From the NCBI GenBank assembly GCA_013043915.1, contig JABEVH010000283.1:1-5887 (forward strand): a DNA stretch of 5,887 nucleotides. The letters are read 5' to 3'. The notes beneath the pieces are model-generated. The model had not been told where the DNA came from. It ran no database searches and saw only the letters and a list, made by a program, of their open reading frames with translations. Shown piece by piece: positions 1-5,841 of this stretch; the stretch's first letter is position 1; each line of letters begins with the position of its first letter. This DNA comes from Pseudomonadales bacterium. GTDB taxonomy: Bacteria; Pseudomonadota; Gammaproteobacteria; Pseudomonadales; Moraxellaceae. The translations under genes were made by a program, and so were the position numbers.

Positions 1-2
1 CA

Positions 3-155
3 GAATTGGCTCCCATGCGTGAACGTGCAGCTGTTCTGGAAGCTAATCCGGATATGTTGCGTAGCATCATCGCTGATGGTTGCGCCGCTGCTCGTGAAGT
101 GGCAGAGGATACGCTGGATGAAGTACGTTCAGCGATGGGGCTGGCTTACCGCTAG
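3..155 (+). CDS. trpS: Tryptophanyl-tRNA synthetase, C-terminal end (partial, 5' end outside window)
   Basis: This is the last 50 codons of an open frame that enters from the left edge and stops at TAG 153-155. The peptide begins ELAPMRERAAVLEANPD and ends EVRSAMGLAYR. That matches the usual C-terminus of bacterial class I tryptophanyl-tRNA synthetase: an 'LAPMRERY' helix, an 'AREVAEDTLDEVR' helix, then a hydrophobic tail. The enzyme charges tRNA-Trp with tryptophan in the cytoplasm. The catalytic HIGH and KMSKS regions lie outside the window, so the call rests on the tail plus context: trpS directly upstream of scpA-scpB-rluB is a familiar gammaproteobacterial order. The gap to scpA is only 32 nt and shows no terminator, so trpS probably shares a transcript with the downstream genes. 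Confidence 0.82.
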   Translation, partial: ELAPMRERAAVLEANPDMLRSIIADGCAAAREVAEDTLDEVRSAMGLAYR

Positions 156-176
156 CCGTGTGATTGCTCTATCGTT

Positions 177-180
177 GGGA
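177..180 (+). promoter_or_regulatory. Ribosome binding site supporting the scpA ATG start
   Basis: GGGA lies 7 nt upstream of ATG 188. The alternative in-frame TTG at 164 has no purine-rich stretch at the right distance, so this short site favours ATG 188. It is a weak Shine-Dalgarno, consistent with some coupling to trpS translation. Confidence 0.5.
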
Positions 181-187
181 TAACGAC

Positions 188-1021
188 ATGAATGAACCAG
201 CAGTCCATGCGCTGTTACAGACAGAAATGCCTTTTGCTTTGGTCTATGGTAAGGCACTGACCAAAATCCCGGAGGACCTTTACATTCCCCCTGATGCTCT
301 GGAAGTTTTTCTGGAAGCATTTGAAGGTCCCCTAGATCTGCTTTTGTACCTCATTCGTCGTCAAAACATGGATATTCTGGATATTCAGGTTGCCGAGATT
401 ACCCGTCAATACATGGGTTATATCGACATCATGCAATCCATGAAGTTTGAACTCGCCGCTGAGTACCTGGTCATGGCAGCCATGCTAGGCGAGATAAAAT
501 CACGTTGTCTGTTACCGCGTCCACGTGACACTCAAGGCGAGGATGGGGAAGATCCTCGCGCTGAACTGATTCGTCGTTTGCAGGAGTATGAGCGCTATAA
601 GCAGGCGGCGCTAGATCTTGATGCCTTGCCCATGGAGGGAAGAGATTTTTTTGTGGCGATAGCGACTGCTCCGATATATACACGGCTGCATGCACCGCCG
701 GAGGTTGAACTTGATGAGTTGCTGCTGGCTTTGCGTGATGTACTTAAACGTGCTGAACTTTATGAAAGCCATCATGTGGGGCATGAAGGGTTGAGCTTGC
801 GTGAGCGTATGGCCGATATCCTGCAAGCTCTGCAAGAAGATGAGTTCTTGTCTTTTTTTGCATTATTTCATGTGGAAGAGGGACGTTTGGGTGTAGTCGT
901 CAGTTTCATAGCCTTGCTGGAATTGATTAAGGAAGGATTACTGGATCTGGTTCAGGCAGAAAGTTTTGCGCCTATTTATGTACGTCATCGTCGTACACAA
1001 ACCGAGGAACTGGCACCATGA
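188..1021 (+). CDS. scpA: Segregation and condensation protein A (SMC kleisin)
   Basis: The 277-residue protein is the kleisin subunit that bridges the SMC heads and, with ScpB, forms the condensin that compacts and segregates the chromosome. The family signature FEGPLDLLLYLI is at residues 45-56, followed by the RQNMDILDI helix (58-66) and the EIKSRCLLPR segment (102-111). An acidic linker (about 116-124) follows. The C-terminal winged-helix region (about 225-265, with FIALLELIKEGLLDL) would contact the SMC head. About 39 residues precede the canonical EVFLEAFEGPLD start; from memory, Pseudomonas-type ScpA has a similar LYIPPDALEV extension, so I keep the upstream ATG. A TTG at 164 would add eight residues but lacks a ribosome site. 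The gene ends in an ATGA overlap with scpB, indicating translational coupling. The identification is firm; the exact start is less certain. Confidence 0.93.
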   Translation: MNEPAVHALLQTEMPFALVYGKALTKIPEDLYIPPDALEVFLEAFEGPLDLLLYLIRRQNMDILDIQVAEITRQYMGYIDIMQSMKFELAAEYLVMAAMLGEIKSRCLLPRPRDTQGEDGEDPRAELIRRLQEYERYKQAALDLDALPMEGRDFFVAIATAPIYTRLHAPPEVELDELLLALRDVLKRAELYESHHVGHEGLSLRERMADILQALQEDEFLSFFALFHVEEGRLGVVVSFIALLELIKEGLLDLVQAESFAPIYVRHRRTQTEELAP

Positions 1022-1659
1022 CCCTGGATGCAGTGAGCAAAATTTTGCAGGCAGTCTTGCTGGCCTGTGGTAAGGCGATGACGGTGGAGCAGCTAATCGC
1101 CATCTTCGGTCTGGAAGATGGTGTTAATCATGAACAGGTGGTTCAGGCACTTCAGACGCTGAGAGTAGCCCTTGAAGGTTCAGCTTTGGAGCTGGTACAG
1201 GTGGCCTCTGGATTCAGGGTACAGGTACGAGCCGAGTTCGGCCCTTACGTAAGCCGGCTATGGGAAGAGCGGCCACAAAAATACTCCCGTGCTTTGCTGG
1301 AGACACTAGCCCTTATTGCCTATCGTCAACCTATCACGCGCGGGGAAATTGAAGACATTCGTGGCGTGGCTGTGAGTACCCAGATTATACGTACTTTACA
1401 GGAACGAGAATGGGTACGCATTGCAGGCCACCGTGATGTGCCCGGACGCCCTGCATTGCTGGTAACTACCCGCCTATTTCTGGATGCTTTTGGACTTAAA
1501 AGATTATCTGACTTGCCTTCATTGGCGGCCTTGCGTGACCTTGATCAGATTAATGCAGAATTGAATTTAACCGAAGCAGGCCAGAATGAGCAGAATGGCT
1601 TGATGATGGCAAAGGATGCCCAACCCCACGACGATTTTCAGGTAGAAGAACATGAGTGA
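1018..1659 (+). CDS. scpB: Segregation and condensation protein B (SMC kite subunit)
   Basis: The 213-residue protein is the dimeric kite subunit that binds the central part of ScpA in the SMC-ScpAB condensin. Two tandem winged-helix domains are visible. The first spans about residues 4-85, including ILQAVLLACGKAMTVEQL and the GFRVQVRAEF strand region. The second spans about 88-165, with LLETLALIAYRQPITRGEIE (93-112), the 'IRGVAVS' turn and VPGRPALLVTT (141-151). The tail after about 180 is polar and poorly conserved, as is usual for the family. A GAGGA site at 1004-1008, inside scpA and 9 nt before the ATG, supports this start, which overlaps the scpA stop by 4 nt. The 3' end overlaps rluB by 8 nt. 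Confidence 0.94.
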   Translation: MTLDAVSKILQAVLLACGKAMTVEQLIAIFGLEDGVNHEQVVQALQTLRVALEGSALELVQVASGFRVQVRAEFGPYVSRLWEERPQKYSRALLETLALIAYRQPITRGEIEDIRGVAVSTQIIRTLQEREWVRIAGHRDVPGRPALLVTTRLFLDAFGLKRLSDLPSLAALRDLDQINAELNLTEAGQNEQNGLMMAKDAQPHDDFQVEEHE

Positions 1660-2518
1660 GAAATTACAAAAAGTGCTGGCACGTGCTGGTGTGGGTTCAC
1701 GGCGGCATATGGAACAGGCCATTTTGGAGGGGCGTGTCAGTGTGAACGGAGCACTGGCTACCTTGGGTGATCGTGTCGAAATCGGCGATCAAGTCCGTAT
1801 TGATGGACGATTAGTGCCTGTCGTTGCGGAGGAGGAAATGCGTCGCCGGGTTATCATGTATTACAAACCTGAAGGCGAGATATGTACACGTTCTGACCCT
1901 GAAGGGCGTCCTACGGTGTTTGAACGTTTGCCTCCTTTGCAGAACGAACGCTGGATACTGGTGGGCAGGCTTGATGTCAGCAGTTCTGGGTTATTGTTAC
2001 TGACTACCGATGGAGAGCTGGCTAACCGGCTGATGCACCCGTCAAGTGGTATTCAACGTGAATATGCTGTACGTATTCTCGGTGAAGTTGCTGATCATGT
2101 ACGCGATCAGCTCATGGAAGGCATCATGCTGGAAGACGGTTTAGCCAAGTTTGATGCTCTGACCCTGGTCGGGGGTGAAGGGGTTAATAAATGGTATCAA
2201 GTGACCTTGCGCGAGGGGCGTAATCGTGAAGTACGCCGCATGTTCGAAGCGGTCGGTTTGGTAGTCAGTCGTCTCATTCGTATACGCTATGGTTCTATCC
2301 CTCTGCCTAAACACCTGCGGACAGGACGTTGGCTGGAGCTTGACAAGGAAGAGATCGATACGTTGGCGGCAGAAGTTGAACTCAAGCCACGCCGTGGCAC
2401 AGGACTTTATGGCCTGCAAAAACGACGCACTGAAAAAATGCGCGAGAATCCTCTGCCTCCGCGTCGGGGTGGATTTTTGCGGCAGCAACGGCGCGATAAC
2501 GACTCTTCCGAGGATTAG
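1652..2518 (+). CDS. rluB: 23S rRNA pseudouridine(2605) synthase, RluB type
   Basis: The 288-residue protein is a member of the RsuA/RluB/E/F pseudouridine synthase family, which isomerises uridine in 23S rRNA (U2605 in E. coli numbering). An S4 RNA-binding domain occupies about residues 1-60 (EKLQKVLARAGVGSRR, then GRVSVNG). The catalytic domain follows, with GRLDVSSSGLLLLTTDGE at 105-122. D108 is the expected catalytic aspartate. The family motifs LMHPSSGIQREYAVRI and LREGRNREVRRMFEAVG (187-203) are intact. The basic tail (about 245-282, Arg-rich) is typical of RluB and probably binds rRNA. The Shine-Dalgarno is weak and the ATG lies within the end of scpB, so translation probably depends on coupling. 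RluB is preferred over RluE/RluF because of the S4 domain, the basic tail and the scpB neighbour. Confidence 0.92.
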   Translation: MSEKLQKVLARAGVGSRRHMEQAILEGRVSVNGALATLGDRVEIGDQVRIDGRLVPVVAEEEMRRRVIMYYKPEGEICTRSDPEGRPTVFERLPPLQNERWILVGRLDVSSSGLLLLTTDGELANRLMHPSSGIQREYAVRILGEVADHVRDQLMEGIMLEDGLAKFDALTLVGGEGVNKWYQVTLREGRNREVRRMFEAVGLVVSRLIRIRYGSIPLPKHLRTGRWLELDKEEIDTLAAEVELKPRRGTGLYGLQKRRTEKMRENPLPPRRGGFLRQQRRDNDSSED

Positions 2519-3420
2519 TCGGTTAGTTGGCCATCATCTACGATGCGATTGCGACCTTGTCGCTTGGCTTGATATAAGGCTTGATCGGTACGATTAAGCC
2601 ATGTATTTAAGTTATCATCCGGACGCAGGCAGGCAAGTCCGATACTGACCGTAGGAAAGATGCCCTGAATATCCATGCCATCGATAGCCTGGCGCAGGCG
2701 TTCAGCAACGATGCGTGCTCCTGTCATGCTGGCTTCTGGCAGCAGGATGATAAATTCTTCACCACCGTAGCGAAAGGCCTGATCGGTTAAACGTAAAGCT
2801 GAATGCAGGGTCTGTGCTAGTACGGTTAGAACGTGGTCGCCCATGGCATGACCATGCTTGTCGTTAATGTTTTTGAAGTGATCTATATCGAGCATGAGCA
2901 GTGAACTAACCCGTTCATAGCGGTGGCTACTGCGGATGCAACGATTGAGCGCCTGATTCATGGCTCGCCTGTTGCCCAAGCCGGTCAACCCATCGCTCAT
3001 GGCTTGTTCAAGTGCTTCTGCATACTGCAAGGCATGTTTAAGCGGCATCAACAGATGCACGATGGCTTGTTCCAGCCAAATCATCTCTTGTTCATTGAAG
3101 GGAAGTGAGCGAGTCATGGTTAAGGTAGCCAGGTGCTCGTTTTCAATCTTTAACTGGTAGCACAACTGATGTCCGGCTGCCGTTCCCCGACTGAAACGAT
3201 AGTGCTCTGCGTCATCGATCAGATCAAGATGAGCAATATCGAGATCATTGCCAATGATTTCGTGAAATCTTTGCAGAACCAGATCCCGGTCAAGGGTACC
3301 ACCTAACAGGCGGGGCAGAGTCAGCTGCAATTCCAGGGGAGCTCTGAGCGCCTGGCGCTGTTGGCGCTTGACGGAAGGCTCCGTGTTAACACTGGTCGTT
3401 ACGCTGCGCAGAAGGGACAT
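2515..3420 (-). CDS. GGDEF-domain diguanylate cyclase, PA3177-like
   Basis: The 301-residue protein is predicted to make cyclic-di-GMP from two GTP. The GGDEF domain covers about residues 140-296. It starts with DGLTGLGNRR (143-152), then LDIDHFKNIND (177-187, D178 a likely metal ligand), the active-site loop GGEEF (219-223), TVSIGLA (257-263), and ALYQAKRQGRNR (281-292). RLTD at 210-213 lies five residues before GGEEF, the spacing of the RxxD inhibitory site, so product feedback inhibition is likely. The first ~130 residues show no signal peptide or membrane helix; residues about 33-128 look like a small cytoplasmic sensor-like domain I cannot assign, joined by a helix (about 112-140). The architecture and neighbourhood recall P. 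aeruginosa PA3177, an active cyclase linked to hypochlorite and antimicrobial responses; that match is from memory. GGAG at 3429-3432 supports the start. The 3' end overlaps rluB by 4 nt in convergent orientation. Confidence 0.9.
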   Translation of the reverse strand: MSLLRSVTTSVNTEPSVKRQQRQALRAPLELQLTLPRLLGGTLDRDLVLQRFHEIIGNDLDIAHLDLIDDAEHYRFSRGTAAGHQLCYQLKIENEHLATLTMTRSLPFNEQEMIWLEQAIVHLLMPLKHALQYAEALEQAMSDGLTGLGNRRAMNQALNRCIRSSHRYERVSSLLMLDIDHFKNINDKHGHAMGDHVLTVLAQTLHSALRLTDQAFRYGGEEFIILLPEASMTGARIVAERLRQAIDGMDIQGIFPTVSIGLACLRPDDNLNTWLNRTDQALYQAKRQGRNRIVDDGQLTD

Positions 3421-3428
3421 GTCATCGA

Positions 3429-3432
3429 CTCC
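3429..3432 (-). promoter_or_regulatory. Ribosome binding site of the diguanylate cyclase gene
   Basis: GGAG on the minus strand, 8 nt before ATG 3420. It fixes the start of the cyclase and lies 2 nt beyond the 3' arm of the leader hairpin, so its accessibility could be influenced by that structure. The next in-frame Met is about 100 residues further in. Confidence 0.6.
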
Positions 3433-3434
3433 AG

Positions 3435-3474
3435 AAAGGGCACGACAACTTACAAGCTAAAATCGTGCCACTTT
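3435..3474 (-). promoter_or_regulatory. Imperfect hairpin in the leader of the diguanylate cyclase gene
   Basis: A perfect 7-bp inverted repeat, GGCACGA with TCGTGCC (3439-3445 and 3463-3469 on the + strand), is extended by AAAG/CTTT (3435-3438 and 3471-3474) across one bulged A at 3470. This gives 11 pairs around a 17-nt AT-rich loop. In a minus-strand transcript the 3' arm ends 2 nt before the GGAG ribosome site of the cyclase. It could be an RNA structure controlling translation or a DNA operator. It could also be a weak terminator after yciK, but the run following it (CTTTCTGG) is a poor U-tract. The pairing is seen directly; the function is inference. Confidence 0.5.
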
Positions 3475-3536
3475 ATGGAATGTCTTATTGAACAGTTGGT
3501 TAGATGGTTTTAAGGGGTAAACTTAACAAGTGGGTG

Positions 3537-4286
3537 TCAAGAAACCGGCTGTGCATCCATAGAGGCACCATTAACACCGACACTGGCTTCACTCATCAGG
3601 TAATGGTAGAGGCCGAGAATTTCCTCAGGGCGGCGCAGGTTTTCCGGGTTTTCAGCCGGATAAGCGCTTAAGCGCATCGATGTACGCGTAGCTCCCGGGT
3701 TAATGCAATTGACACGAATGCGTGTGGTGTTGGCCAGTTCAGCCGCCCAAATTTGACACAGTGATTCAATACCTGCCTTAGATACAGCGTAGGCACCCCA
3801 GTAAGCGCGGCCCTGTCGGCCAACACTGCTCGTCGTCATGATGATGTTAGCCTGCTCAGCTAATCGTAAAACAGGCAAAAGTCCCTGTATCATCAAAAAA
3901 TTGGAACGCAGGTTGGTGGCCATGACATGATCCCAGGTGCCGATCTCATACTGTTCCAGGGGGGTAATCTCCCCAAGGACCGAAGCATTCAGCAGCAAAC
4001 CATCGAGTCGGCCAAATTCACTGGTGAGCATCGTTGCCAATTGTTGGTACTGTTCCGGTGTCGCATATGCTAAATCCATGGGTAACATGGCCGGTTGAGG
4101 ATAACCTGCTCGTTCAATATGGTCATAAACAGCTGCCAGTTTTTCCTGGCTACGCCCCAGCAAGATGACATGAGCGCCCAATTTGGCATAGCTGATGGCG
4201 GCAGCTCGCCCTATGCCATCACTAGCGCCGGTTACCAGGATGACGCGGTTGATCAACATGTCGGGGGGGGCTTGAAAGTCATGCAT
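3537..4286 (-). CDS. yciK: YciK-type short-chain dehydrogenase/reductase
   Basis: The 249-residue protein is a classical SDR oxidoreductase with a Rossmann fold. The cofactor loop TGASDGIG is at residues 19-26, preceded by the VILV strand. LLLNASVLG (97-105) contains the NAG-like motif. The catalytic set is visible: N125, S153 in TTSSVGRQGR, and Y166 and K170 in YAVSK. The NPGATRT segment (197-203) is typical of YciK. Arg45 in LLGRSQEKL after the second strand suggests NADP(H), which is inference. The physiological substrate of YciK is not established to my knowledge. GAGGA at 4293-4297, 6 nt before the ATG, supports this start, which lies inside the end of mupP (8-nt overlap). Codons 6-8 contain a run of eight C on the coding strand. 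It is the last gene of the ubiG-mupP-yciK operon. Confidence 0.9.
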   Translation of the reverse strand: MHDFQAPPDMLINRVILVTGASDGIGRAAAISYAKLGAHVILLGRSQEKLAAVYDHIERAGYPQPAMLPMDLAYATPEQYQQLATMLTSEFGRLDGLLLNASVLGEITPLEQYEIGTWDHVMATNLRSNFLMIQGLLPVLRLAEQANIIMTTSSVGRQGRAYWGAYAVSKAGIESLCQIWAAELANTTRIRVNCINPGATRTSMRLSAYPAENPENLRRPEEILGLYHYLMSEASVGVNGASMDAQPVS

Positions 4287-4956
4287 GGTAAGTCCTCAAC
4301 GAAGCTATGATGTGATTCAGTTCGGCGGCATCGCAGACCACATGGTCAGCGTGCCAAGTGTCGATATCATCTCCCGGCAGGATATAACCCCAGGCGACGG
4401 CGATGGTCGTCATGCCAGCACGATGACCCGCAGCGATGTCGCGTTCATGGTCACCTATATAAAGACAATTTACAGGGTCTGCCCCCACCTCAGCAGCTGC
4501 ACGCATCAGTCCTTCAGGATCAGGTTTGGTTTTACTCACCATGTCGGGGCAAATGACACTGGCGGGGCTAAGTTGTAAACTCGCCAGCAGTGGAAAAGTA
4601 TAGCGGCTGAGTTTGTTGGTGATTATGCCCCAGGGGATTGCTGCCTCTGCAAGTGCCTGAAGCAGTTCAGGCATACCGGGAAAAAGGCAAGCATGTACAT
4701 CGAGGGATAAGGCATAACGATGTAGGAAATCTGTTCGTATCGATTCAAGTTGAGTGTCGTTTAATTCAGTTTCACGAAAACCTTCGCGAATAACGTGCAG
4801 TGAGCCCTGTGAAACCCATGCACTGACTACGGACAAGGGGAGAGGGGGCAAATTATATTCATGGCGAAGTTCATTGAGGATGGCATGAAAGTCGCCGGCG
4901 GTATCGACCAGGGTGCCGTCCAGGTCAAAAAAAACGGCTTCTAGCGGGCCCTTCAT
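4279..4956 (-). CDS. mupP: N-acetylmuramic acid 6-phosphate phosphatase MupP (HAD family)
   Basis: The 225-residue protein is a cytoplasmic HAD-family phosphatase. Motif I is FFDLDGTLVDT (9-19), with nucleophile D11 and acid/base D13. A helical cap follows (about 20-90). Motif II is IITNK (111-115, T113), motif III the lysine in SKTKPDPE (K144), and motif IV GDHERD (168-173, D169 and D173). By these motifs alone it could be a phosphoglycolate phosphatase (Gph). I prefer MupP because of PGMPELL, ICPDMVSKTKPDPE and WGYILPGDD, which resemble my memory of P. aeruginosa MupP (PA3172), and because ubiG and yciK flank it in the same order. MupP converts MurNAc-6-P to MurNAc, feeding AmgK and MurU in the recycling route to UDP-MurNAc. 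The ATG overlaps the ubiG stop as ATGA, with no clear Shine-Dalgarno, so coupling is likely. Codons 8-10 contain eight T in a row. Confidence 0.85.
   Translation of the reverse strand: MKGPLEAVFFDLDGTLVDTAGDFHAILNELRHEYNLPPLPLSVVSAWVSQGSLHVIREGFRETELNDTQLESIRTDFLHRYALSLDVHACLFPGMPELLQALAEAAIPWGIITNKLSRYTFPLLASLQLSPASVICPDMVSKTKPDPEGLMRAAAEVGADPVNCLYIGDHERDIAAGHRAGMTTIAVAWGYILPGDDIDTWHADHVVCDAAELNHIIASLRTYHA
4293..4297 (-). promoter_or_regulatory. Ribosome binding site of yciK, inside mupP
   Basis: GAGGA on the minus strand, 6 nt before ATG 4286. It is the clearest Shine-Dalgarno in this operon and favours ATG 4286 over the in-frame ATG at 4259. Confidence 0.65.
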
Positions 4957-5654
4957 GTCAGCCGCCGTGTCGCCATCATGTAGTTGACATCGACATTGCC
5001 AGCCAGCCAGTAGTGCTGGGTGACGGGATTAAAATGCAGTCCTGTCATGTCTTCCAGTGCTAAGCCTGAGTGACGCAGCCACTGCGATAGTTCGGAGGGC
5101 TTGATAAAACGGGCATAATCATGCGTGCCCCGAGGCAGCATGCGTAAAATATACTCAGCACCTAAGATGGCAAATAACCATGACTTGGGGTTGCGGTTGA
5201 TGGTCGAGAAAAATGCCCATCCGCCAGGACGGAGCAGTTGTTGACAGGCCTGTATCACTGAAGAGGGGTCGGGAACATGCTCAAGCATCTCCATACAAGT
5301 GACGACGTCGAAACTACCGGCTTCCTGAGCAGCTAAATCCTCAGCACTTTGCGCGCGGTAGTCCACATGTTGACCATAAGTCTGCGCGTGCTGTCGGGCA
5401 ACGGCCAGGGGTGCATCACCCATATCGATGCCGATGACTTCAGCTCCCCGGCGAGCCATACTCTCAGCCAGAATGCCTCCACCACAACCGATGTCCACGA
5501 TACGTTTGCCATGCAATGAAGCGCGTTCATCGATCCAGTCCAGACGCAGGGGATTAATGGCATGCAGCGGTTTGAATTCACCGGCAGGATCCCACCAGCG
5601 CTCAGCCAGAGCAGAAAATTTGGCGATTTCTGAAGGGTCGACATTCGCTGACAT
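4953..5654 (-). CDS. ubiG: Bifunctional ubiquinone O-methyltransferase (demethylubiquinol / 2-polyprenyl-6-hydroxyphenol)
   Basis: The 233-residue protein is a class I SAM-dependent methyltransferase that catalyses both O-methylations of ubiquinone biosynthesis, probably at the inner membrane surface. The N-terminal signature NVDPSEIAKFSALAERWWD (4-22) and GEFKPLHAINPLRLDWI (25-41) is diagnostic for UbiG. SAM motif I is VDIGCGGG (53-60), with acidic D77 at the end of the second strand. EMLEHVPDP (122-130) and LLRPGGWAFFSTINRNPKSW (140-159) follow, and THDYARFIKPSEL (177-189) is also a UbiG hallmark. I chose the ATG at 5654 because the protein then begins MSANVD, as in homologues. An in-frame GTG at 5675 would add seven residues but has no ribosome site. 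ATG 5654 itself has only a weak GGAAA upstream. It is the first gene of the operon and overlaps mupP by 4 nt. Confidence 0.95.
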   Translation of the reverse strand: MSANVDPSEIAKFSALAERWWDPAGEFKPLHAINPLRLDWIDERASLHGKRIVDIGCGGGILAESMARRGAEVIGIDMGDAPLAVARQHAQTYGQHVDYRAQSAEDLAAQEAGSFDVVTCMEMLEHVPDPSSVIQACQQLLRPGGWAFFSTINRNPKSWLFAILGAEYILRMLPRGTHDYARFIKPSELSQWLRHSGLALEDMTGLHFNPVTQHYWLAGNVDVNYMMATRRLT

Positions 5655-5689
5655 GGGAGTTTTCCGATAGGCCACGGCATAGGGGCATC

Positions 5690-5719
5690 AGTATAAACGC
5701 AGCAGCGTAGGCAAGGCGA
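5690..5719 (-). promoter_or_regulatory. ubiG: Candidate proximal promoter of ubiG
   Basis: TATACT at 5690-5695 on the minus strand is a near-consensus -10, about 35 nt upstream of the ubiG ATG. The matching -35 position (TCGCCT at 5714-5719, 18-nt spacer) is poor, so this would need an activator or rely mainly on the -10. Confidence 0.3.
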
Positions 5720-5766
5720 GATCAAGCTGATAATTCCTAGGGTATTTGCCAGCAGACGGTTATGTT

Positions 5767-5795
5767 TAAATAGACCTGATGGTCCAGGTATTCAA
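5767..5795 (-). promoter_or_regulatory. ubiG: Candidate distal promoter of ubiG with a dyad in the spacer
   Basis: On the minus strand TTGAAT (5790-5795) and TATTTA (5767-5772) are separated by exactly 17 nt. The spacer contains the inverted repeat ACCTG-N6-CAGGT, where a regulator could bind between the two hexamers. Initiation here would give a leader of about 105 nt. This is a motif match only. Confidence 0.35.
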
Positions 5796-5808
5796 CCCCA
5801 CGACCGCG

Positions 5809-5841
5809 AGAATCCCCTCGCTTTAGCCATGGGGAGGAAAG
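5809..5841 (+). mobile_element. Possible right-end hairpin remnant of an IS200/IS605-type (tnpB) element
   Basis: The stretch AGAATCCCC, a short GCTTTAGC core, then GGGGAGGA resembles the conserved right end of IS605-family tnpB elements, which also forms the 3' part of their omega RNA (from memory, GAATCCCC-stem-TTTAG-stem-GGGGAGGATGTCAA). TCCCC (5813-5817) pairs with GGGGA (5831-5835), and GC/GC flanks a TTTA loop, but the middle of the stem is interrupted by TC opposite CAT. There is no tnpB or tnpA next to it: ubiG begins about 155 nt to the left. It would therefore be a decayed remnant or a solo end. A chance resemblance or an ordinary terminator-like hairpin remains possible. Confidence 0.4.

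Larger units (their letters stand above)
3421..3536. other. Intergenic region between yciK and the diguanylate cyclase gene
   Basis: This 116-nt AT-rich spacer separates two co-directional minus-strand genes. Besides the hairpin at 3435-3474 it carries a short dyad, ACTT-AAC-AAGT, at 3521-3531. A perfect minus-strand TTGACA (3535-3540) overlaps the yciK stop codon, but I see no good -10 hexamer 16-18 nt after it, so I do not call a promoter. The gap is much wider than the junctions inside ubiG-mupP-yciK, which suggests that the cyclase has its own regulation. Confidence 0.45.

Noticed and set aside
129..320. Minus-strand open frame across the trpS-scpA junction
   Set aside because: It is antisense to the clear trpS end and scpA start, resembles no family I know, and has no ribosome site; it is a shadow frame.
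2141..2597. Open frames on both strands overlapping the 3' half of rluB
   Set aside because: rluB is intact with all family motifs through its end. The alternative frames give cysteine-rich or low-complexity peptides without recognisable motifs.
2923..3160. Two + strand open frames inside the diguanylate cyclase gene
   Set aside because: They are antisense to conserved GGDEF sequence and have no signature or ribosome site.
3439..3469. Intrinsic terminator for yciK
   Set aside because: The stem is good, but the loop is 17 nt and the following minus-strand run is CTTTCTGG, too short a U-tract; a leader element or operator fits at least as well.
3535..3540. Perfect TTGACA as the -35 of a cyclase promoter
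   Set aside because: No reasonable -10 hexamer occurs 15-19 nt downstream on the minus strand (the region reads TACCCC/CCCTTA).
5333..5725. 130-residue minus-strand frame overlapping the 5' half of ubiG, and an 80-residue + strand frame there
   Set aside because: Both lie across the UbiG SAM-binding region in other frames, with no conserved motif. UbiG itself is complete and diagnostic.
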